Part shown: in pieces, positions 6,297 to 8,446 of the stretch
Layout of the letters: each line of letters starts with the position of its first letter
Position numbering within the stretch: position 1 is the first letter of the stretch
DNA from: a bacterium
GTDB taxonomy: Bacteria > Bacteroidota > Ignavibacteria > Kapaibacteriales > UBA2268
Reading direction: 5' to 3'
DNA: 8,446 nt
Assembly (NCBI GenBank): GCA_030426865.1
Contig: JAUHXN010000119.1
Span: forward strand, 1-8,446
Translations under genes and position numbers: made by a program
The notes under the pieces: generated by a model
The model's database searches: none
Seen by the model: the letters and a program-made list of their open reading frames with translations, nothing else
What the model was told of the DNA's origin: nothing

Positions 6297-8278
6297 TTAC
6301 TTCCCTTAATTATTTTGAATTCTACTTTTCTACTTTCTTCTAATATACCATTATTTTTTGATTTTAACTCACCTTTACCTTCGTAAGTCAATCTATTCCT
6401 ATTTATTCCATTATTTACAAGATAATCAAATACAGATTTAGCTCTTTCTTCGGATAACTTCATATTATTCAATTCACTTCCTATCTCGTCTGTATATCCG
6501 AGTATCTTAATTTCTGTATCTTGATTAAATTTTAAGAAATTAATCAATCTTTGTAATTCACTATTTGATTTTTCGTTCAACTCACTTTTACCAAATTCAA
6601 AAAATATATTAGATAGTTTATAAGTTTCACCTGTCTTTATTGGTTTCATACTCAAATCTAAAACTGTTATATTACTTTCTGAGTTATTGAAATCAATTGT
6701 TTTACTTATAGAGTAAAATCCATCAGCAACAGTGTTTACACCATATCCACTACTCTTAGGTAATACAATCTGATAGTTACCATTTTTACTTTCACTGTAT
6801 GTAACACCGATTATTCTATTAGTAGTTAAATCTCTAAATTCTAATTTTGATCCAATTGGTGATTTATTAAGTTCATTCGTTACTATACCTTTAACTATAA
6901 CTGTTACCTCAGGTTGTGCTTCTTTAGGTAATTCTATTCTAAATATATCTTCTTTTCCGATTGAGTTTTGTGAAGAAACGAAATAAGCGTAATCATTTTG
7001 AGATGAAATTGTAAAGTATGCTTCCCAACCCTCTGTATTTACATCACTTCCTAAATTACTCGGTATGCTCCAAGTTTTAAAAGAGTCTTCAGATTTTGTA
7101 ACAAATAAATCCATGCTACCATAGCCAGGCCATCCATTTGTAGAGAAATAAAGTGTTTTATTGTCATTAGAGATATACGGGGTTACTTCGTCTGCTGCAG
7201 TATTAACGGTAGGTCCTAAGTTCTTTATTTCAGTCCAACCACTATCAGTAAGGGTTGTATAATATAAATCTAAACCACCATAAGAATCTTCTCTTTCCAT
7301 AGATATAAACATTGTATTCATACTTTGGGAAAGCGAAAAGTTAACGAAGTTACTTTTGTTATTGGTTTCTATAAACTCAAATTTTTTCAATTCTGACCAT
7401 TCCTTATTTTCATATCTTACATAAGATAATGCGGATAAGTCCTTAAATTTTAAGCTTTTTCCCATTAATAGCATAGTACCATCTGAGTTAGTAGAAAATG
7501 CAAAATTATTACTTTTATTATTAACAGGTTCATACAGATTATTTGCTTCAGAAAATCTCCCATCTTCTTCTAATATACTCATCCAAACATCTTGTTTCTT
7601 ATCTATACCAATATTATCAGGGTGATTATCACGAGTAAAGAATAGTTTTTTTCCATCAGCTGAAATTACTGGGGCTAACTCTGAATGAATAGAGTTTATA
7701 CGAGAACCCATATTCTCTGGATGTGAAGAAAATAATGTTTCCTCTATCTCATTAATATCCCATATATTATTAGTGTCAGTAGATATACCTACTGCATCTA
7801 ATAATACTTCCGATTTAGTATTTATTAAATCAAAGTAAAGCTTTATAATATGGATTTCGGTAGTTTCAGGTAGTTTTATGGTAATTTTTCCATTGTCTTT
7901 GCTGATAATATTTTCTAGCTGGTAAACACTTGTCTCTTTGCTATCAATATCTATTACATTGATATCATGTAATGATTCACTACCAATAGGCATGTTTATC
8001 GAAATAAAGTTCGAAGCATTATTGCAATCAAATTCTAATATAATATTTTCGTAGAATTCATAGGGAGTTATATTCGGCATCCAAGCAGTTGGAAGCTTGT
8101 CATTGTTGAAATTATTAGGTGAACCTAATGCTTGATTAGCTGAGAACTGGAGTTCTCCACTTTGACTAGAAAATGAAATTACCTTTTCAGCCCAACAAAT
8201 CGGATTCTTTGAATATAGGGTAGAGGTAATAAACAGTATTAATAAAAAAGATTTAGTTATACCATTCATTCTTAGCAT
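6293..8278 (-). CDS. Envelope protein: signal peptide, beta-sandwich, PD40 propeller, carboxypeptidase-regulatory-like and OmpA domains (PorE-like)
   Basis: This 661-residue exported protein has, in order: a Sec signal peptide (hydrophobic core about 10-22); a beta-rich domain at about 30-165 (EKVISFSSQSG, ANQALGSPNN, LEFDC, LLDAVGIS) resembling galactose-binding/discoidin-like folds; at least five PD40/WD40-like repeats at about 198-450 (for example LAPVISADGKKLFFTR, VTPYISNDNKTLYFST); a carboxypeptidase-regulatory-like sandwich at about 458-545; and an OmpA-like peptidoglycan-binding domain at about 553-657. In the last, D597 and R612 have the 15-residue spacing of the diaminopimelate-binding Asp/Arg pair of E. 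coli OmpA (D241/R256). I infer an outer-membrane-associated protein gripping peptidoglycan. The propeller-CRD-OmpA order is that of PorE of the type IX secretion system, but the TPR region of PorE is replaced here. No lipobox is seen. The start is ambiguous: Met1 (8276-8278) or Met4 (8267-8269). Met4 has the better-placed ribosome site. Both overlap the end of gpsA. Confidence 0.85.
   Translation of the reverse strand: MLRMNGITKSFLLILFITSTLYSKNPICWAEKVISFSSQSGELQFSANQALGSPNNFNNDKLPTAWMPNITPYEFYENIILEFDCNNASNFISINMPIGSESLHDINVIDIDSKETSVYQLENIISKDNGKITIKLPETTEIHIIKLYFDLINTKSEVLLDAVGISTDTNNIWDINEIEETLFSSHPENMGSRINSIHSELAPVISADGKKLFFTRDNHPDNIGIDKKQDVWMSILEEDGRFSEANNLYEPVNNKSNNFAFSTNSDGTMLLMGKSLKFKDLSALSYVRYENKEWSELKKFEFIETNNKSNFVNFSLSQSMNTMFISMEREDSYGGLDLYYTTLTDSGWTEIKNLGPTVNTAADEVTPYISNDNKTLYFSTNGWPGYGSMDLFVTKSEDSFKTWSIPSNLGSDVNTEGWEAYFTISSQNDYAYFVSSQNSIGKEDIFRIELPKEAQPEVTVIVKGIVTNELNKSPIGSKLEFRDLTTNRIIGVTYSESKNGNYQIVLPKSSGYGVNTVADGFYSISKTIDFNNSESNITVLDLSMKPIKTGETYKLSNIFFEFGKSELNEKSNSELQRLINFLKFNQDTEIKILGYTDEIGSELNNMKLSEERAKSVFDYLVNNGINRNRLTYEGKGELKSKNNGILEESRKVEFKIIKGSK
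6301..6307 (-). promoter_or_regulatory. Strong Shine-Dalgarno for pdxJ inside the upstream gene
   Basis: On the minus strand AAGGGAA lies 4 nt from the pdxJ ATG (6294-6296), within the last codons of the envelope-protein gene (IIKGSK then TGA). It is the clearest Shine-Dalgarno in the window, where other genes have only A-rich or AGG-poor leaders. Together with the ATGA stop/start overlap it supports the chosen pdxJ start and both coupled and independent initiation. Confidence 0.65.
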
Positions 8279-8446
8279 CTCTTTTCATTAAGTCTTGAAT
8301 AGCAATTTTTGGATCTTTATTTTGAAATAATGTTTTATAAACTTTTCGTGTAATGGGCATTTCAATATTATACTTTTTACTTAATTCATAAGCAGATTTA
8401 GAAGTGAACACACCCTCAGCTATCATCTTAGAATCAGACAAGATAT
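8253..8446 (-). CDS. gpsA: Glycerol-3-phosphate dehydrogenase [NAD(P)+], C-terminal end (5' part outside window)
   Basis: These are the last ~64 codons of the enzyme that reduces dihydroxyacetone phosphate to sn-glycerol 3-phosphate for phospholipid synthesis. The frame is open to the window edge, so the gene is cut by the window and not a short gene. The first possible start inside the window would be only a TTG at 8439-8441. The segment SKMIAEGVFTSKSAYELSKK, followed by IEMPITRKVYKTLFQNKDP and a closing IQDLMKRDAKNEW, is the characteristic GpsA C-terminus (MVAEGV...AYELA...VEMPI...VY...L...GR/RD...E). The N-terminal Rossmann domain and the catalytic Lys are not visible. The TAA at 8253-8255 lies within the 5' end of the envelope-protein gene, making gpsA the upstream member of that unit. 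Identification rests on a short but distinctive segment. Confidence 0.88.
   Translation of the reverse strand, partial: ILSDSKMIAEGVFTSKSAYELSKKYNIEMPITRKVYKTLFQNKDPKIAIQDLMKRDAKNEWYN
8279..8285 (-). promoter_or_regulatory. Ribosome binding site candidate deciding the envelope-protein start
   Basis: Minus-strand AAAAGAG directly abuts the first possible ATG (8276-8278), which leaves no spacer, but it lies 9 nt before the second in-frame ATG (8267-8269). This favours initiation at Met4 (MNGITKSFLLIL), which also gives a more typical signal-peptide N-terminus with a single Lys before the hydrophobic core. The site lies inside the coding end of gpsA. Confidence 0.45.

Noticed and set aside
8190..8248. 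Lipoprotein signal (Cys at residue 28 of the envelope protein)
   Set aside because: The residues before the Cys (KNPIC) do not fit a lipobox, and the hydrophobic core ends several residues earlier. A type I Sec signal peptide fits better.

Overview
The window is AT-rich and densely packed, with complete or partial genes covering nearly everything. It reads as part of a Bacteroidota/FCB-group chromosome (Bacteroidetes, Ignavibacteria or Kapabacteria-like). The main pointers are a large outer-membrane-type protein that combines PD40/WD40-like propeller repeats, a carboxypeptidase-regulatory-like domain and a C-terminal OmpA domain, a DUF5522-type cysteine-rich mini-protein, and mostly weak A-rich ribosome binding sites. 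This placement is an inference from gene content only. There are no tRNA or rRNA genes, CRISPR arrays, insertion sequences or phage genes.

Layout. (1) Positions 1-377, plus strand: the 3' end of glyA (serine hydroxymethyltransferase), followed by a strong hairpin terminator at 404-431 that can work in both directions. (2) Positions 441-2072, minus strand: a three-gene unit, kbl (glycine C-acetyltransferase), then a 51-residue Cys-rich DUF5522-like protein (689-844), then an 82-residue membrane protein (441-689). The genes overlap by 14 nt and 1 nt, so translation is probably coupled. (3) Positions 2136-3659, plus strand: a polytopic GT-C-type membrane glycosyltransferase candidate, divergent from kbl and convergent with asnB, with only 3 nt between their stop codons. 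(4) Positions 3663-8446, minus strand: gpsA (3' end only), then the PD40-OmpA envelope protein, then pdxJ, then asnB. The junctions are a 17-26 nt overlap, a 4-nt ATGA overlap and an 18-nt gap, so this is very likely one transcription unit.

How the genes relate. Most are housekeeping: glycine/serine and threonine-glycine metabolism (GlyA, Kbl), glycerol-3-phosphate for phospholipids (GpsA), vitamin B6 synthesis (PdxJ) and asparagine synthesis (AsnB). GlyA and Kbl both need pyridoxal phosphate, the product of the PdxJ pathway. The less ordinary parts are the envelope protein, whose architecture resembles the type IX secretion protein PorE but with a different N-terminus, and the small overlapping genes behind kbl. 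I see no clear new defence or mobile system. The best leads are the PorE-like variant and the kbl-DUF5522-membrane-protein unit.
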